A stretch of 64,000 bases of DNA from Leucobacter denitrificans. GTDB lineage: Bacteria > Actinomycetota > Actinomycetes > Actinomycetales > Microbacteriaceae. Positions 63,006 through 64,000 of the stretch are shown one piece after another. The translations under genes were made by a program, and so were the position numbers. The DNA is taken from contig NZ_CP060716.1 in the NCBI RefSeq assembly GCF_014396385.1, forward strand, positions 2,232,001-2,296,000. Direction: 5' to 3'. The notes under the pieces were generated by a model, which ran no database searches, was not told the DNA's origin, and saw nothing but the letters and a program-made list of their open reading frames with translations. Position 1 is the stretch's first letter. Each line of letters starts with the position of its first letter.

Positions 63006-63719
63006 ATGGCCGAGGTGTATAACTGCTCAGAACCCGCTCAAGTGCTCGAGGGAACGAGACTCGCTCGCCAAGCACTCGGTCGCGGAGAACTCGTCGTGAT
63101 TCCTACCGACACCGTTTACGGTGTCGCGGCCGATGCGTTTTCGCCTGCTGCTGTGCAACGGCTACTTGAGGCCAAGGGGCGTGGAAGGCAATCTCCGCCT
63201 CCTGTGCTCATTCCAAACGTGGGCACACTCTCGGCGCTCGCCGCAGATGCTTCCGAGCCGCTGAGGCAACTCGCAGAGGCATTTTGGCCGGGCGCACTTA
63301 CCGTTATTGTGCAGGCTAACCCGTCGCTCGACTGGGATCTCGGGGAAACGGGCGGCACTGTCGCACTTAGAATTCCCGGAAATCAGCTCACCCGTGAGTT
63401 GCTCCAGGAGACCGGTCCGCTCGCGGTTTCCTCCGCTAATAAGACCGGGGAGCCGGCTGCTGGAACTGCGGCTGAAGCGCTCGATGCACTCGGCGAATCT
63501 GTTGCCGTGTATCTCGACGGGGGAGAAGCGCGCGGACAGGCGTCGACGATCATCGACGCGACCAAGCTGGAGGCCGACGGAACGGGAACTGTCGCTGTGC
63601 TGCGCGCCGGTGCGATCACGGCTGATGCGATTCGTGAGGTACTCGTCGACGCAACTGTTGTCGAGGGGGCTGCTCCCGAACCGGCACTCCCGAAGCCCGC
63701 TGACCCTGAGGCTGAATGA
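63006..63719 (+). CDS. L-threonylcarbamoyladenylate synthase (Sua5/YciO/YrdC family)
   Basis: 237 residues from ATG 63006. The YrdC fold is shown by GRGELVVIPTDTVYGVAADAF, LLEAKGRGRQSPPPVLI, FWPGALTVIV and LAVSSANKTGEPAAGTAAEA. It makes threonylcarbamoyl-AMP for the t6A37 modification of tRNAs reading ANN codons. The usual KxR is KGRGRQ, within family range. The tail is Ala/Pro-rich. ATGA overlap links it to the WecA gene, the common order prmC-tsaC-wecA. Confidence 0.92.
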   Translation: MAEVYNCSEPAQVLEGTRLARQALGRGELVVIPTDTVYGVAADAFSPAAVQRLLEAKGRGRQSPPPVLIPNVGTLSALAADASEPLRQLAEAFWPGALTVIVQANPSLDWDLGETGGTVALRIPGNQLTRELLQETGPLAVSSANKTGEPAAGTAAEALDALGESVAVYLDGGEARGQASTIIDATKLEADGTGTVAVLRAGAITADAIREVLVDATVVEGAAPEPALPKPADPEAE

Positions 63720-64000
63720 CCCCGGCTACCGTTCTCGTACTCGCGGTCGCGATTGGGGTAACCGCAGTCTCGTCGTATCTTGTGTTGCGGCTGGCAAGGC
63801 ACTATGGGCTGGCGCCGCAACTTCGTGAGCGTGATGTGCATCGTGTGCCAACACCGCGGCTTGGTGGGGTGGCAATGTTTATTGGGCTCCTTGCAGCCTT
63901 TGGCGTTGCCGCAACGCAACCCGAATTCAGGCCACTGTTTAACGGCGATATGAAAATATGGGCGCTCATCGGTGCGTGCCTGCTTATCGCAGTCATTGGT
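63716..64000 (+). CDS. Polyprenyl-phosphate GlcNAc-1-phosphate transferase, N-terminal part
   Basis: The frame runs off the window, leaving 95 residues. A first membrane helix (VLVLAVAIGVTAVSSYLVLRLA) is followed by the MraY/WecA-family motif RERDVHRVPTPRLGGVAMF and further helices. This is the second such family member in the window, after 43050. The neighbourhood (prmC, tsaC) is that of the WecA/Rfe gene before the atp operon. It would start arabinogalactan- or teichoic-type glycan synthesis. Confidence 0.85.
   Translation, partial: MTPATVLVLAVAIGVTAVSSYLVLRLARHYGLAPQLRERDVHRVPTPRLGGVAMFIGLLAAFGVAATQPEFRPLFNGDMKIWALIGACLLIAVIG

Overview
The window is a GC-rich actinobacterial chromosome segment. 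Gene order and protein sequences fit Microbacteriaceae, perhaps a Leucobacter-like genus; this is inference from rpoB-rpoC-rpsL-rpsG-fusA-tuf, argS-lysA-hom-thrB-rho-prfA and prmC-tsaC-wecA order, many GTG/TTG starts, and ClpC and multi-domain PH proteins of actinobacterial type. No rRNA, CRISPR array, transposase or integrase was seen; there is one tRNA, Arg-CCG.

Layout. 1-9 kb: two PH-domain membrane proteins, a Rossmann/DUF2520-like protein, a divergent multicopper oxidase pair, lysS with a short membrane ORF, cardiolipin synthase, and a DUF2975/YozG-like regulator pair. 9-19 kb: clpC, an ArgA-like acetyltransferase, two small envelope proteins (one frameshifted), then a minus-strand group (VanY-type peptidase, PlsC acyltransferase, flavoprotein), a NUDIX-like gene, a SprT-like gene and a spermidine-synthase-like gene. 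18.9-26.3 kb: an accessory island with three WXG100-type proteins, a large CpnT-like toxin with a TNT domain, an orphan second TNT domain, two or three related immunity-like proteins and a broken ART-like gene. 26.4-41.1 kb: rpoB, rpoC, three uncharacterised genes, rpsL, rpsG, fusA, tuf. 41-47.4 kb: surface-polysaccharide genes (FlaA1/CapD-like, WecA-like), flavin enzymes and an MFS transporter. 47.4-64 kb: tRNA-Arg, argS, DUF2993, lysA, hom, thrB, a Rho-like gene, prfA, a GNAT/MFS pair, cysE-cysK, prmC, tsaC-like and the start of wecA.

Three observations stand out. First, the gene in the usual rho position has an intact RNA-binding domain, but its ATPase domain has lost the Walker A lysine, the catalytic glutamate, the Walker B aspartate, the Q-loop and the arginine-finger region, and it ends early. 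It looks like a maintained Rho-derived pseudo-ATPase. Second, the WXG/TNT island looks like a polymorphic-toxin locus with displaced toxin tips and duplicated immunity genes. Third, five genes, including the essential rpsL, are each broken by the loss of one base in a homopolymer run. This points to sequencing undercalls, so frameshifts here should not be read as biology without resequencing.

The housekeeping genes form coherent units: transcription (rpoBC), translation (rpsL-rpsG-fusA-tuf, prfA-prmC), aspartate-family amino acids (lysA-hom-thrB) and cysteine (cysE-cysK). Several strong hairpins sit inside or after these operons.
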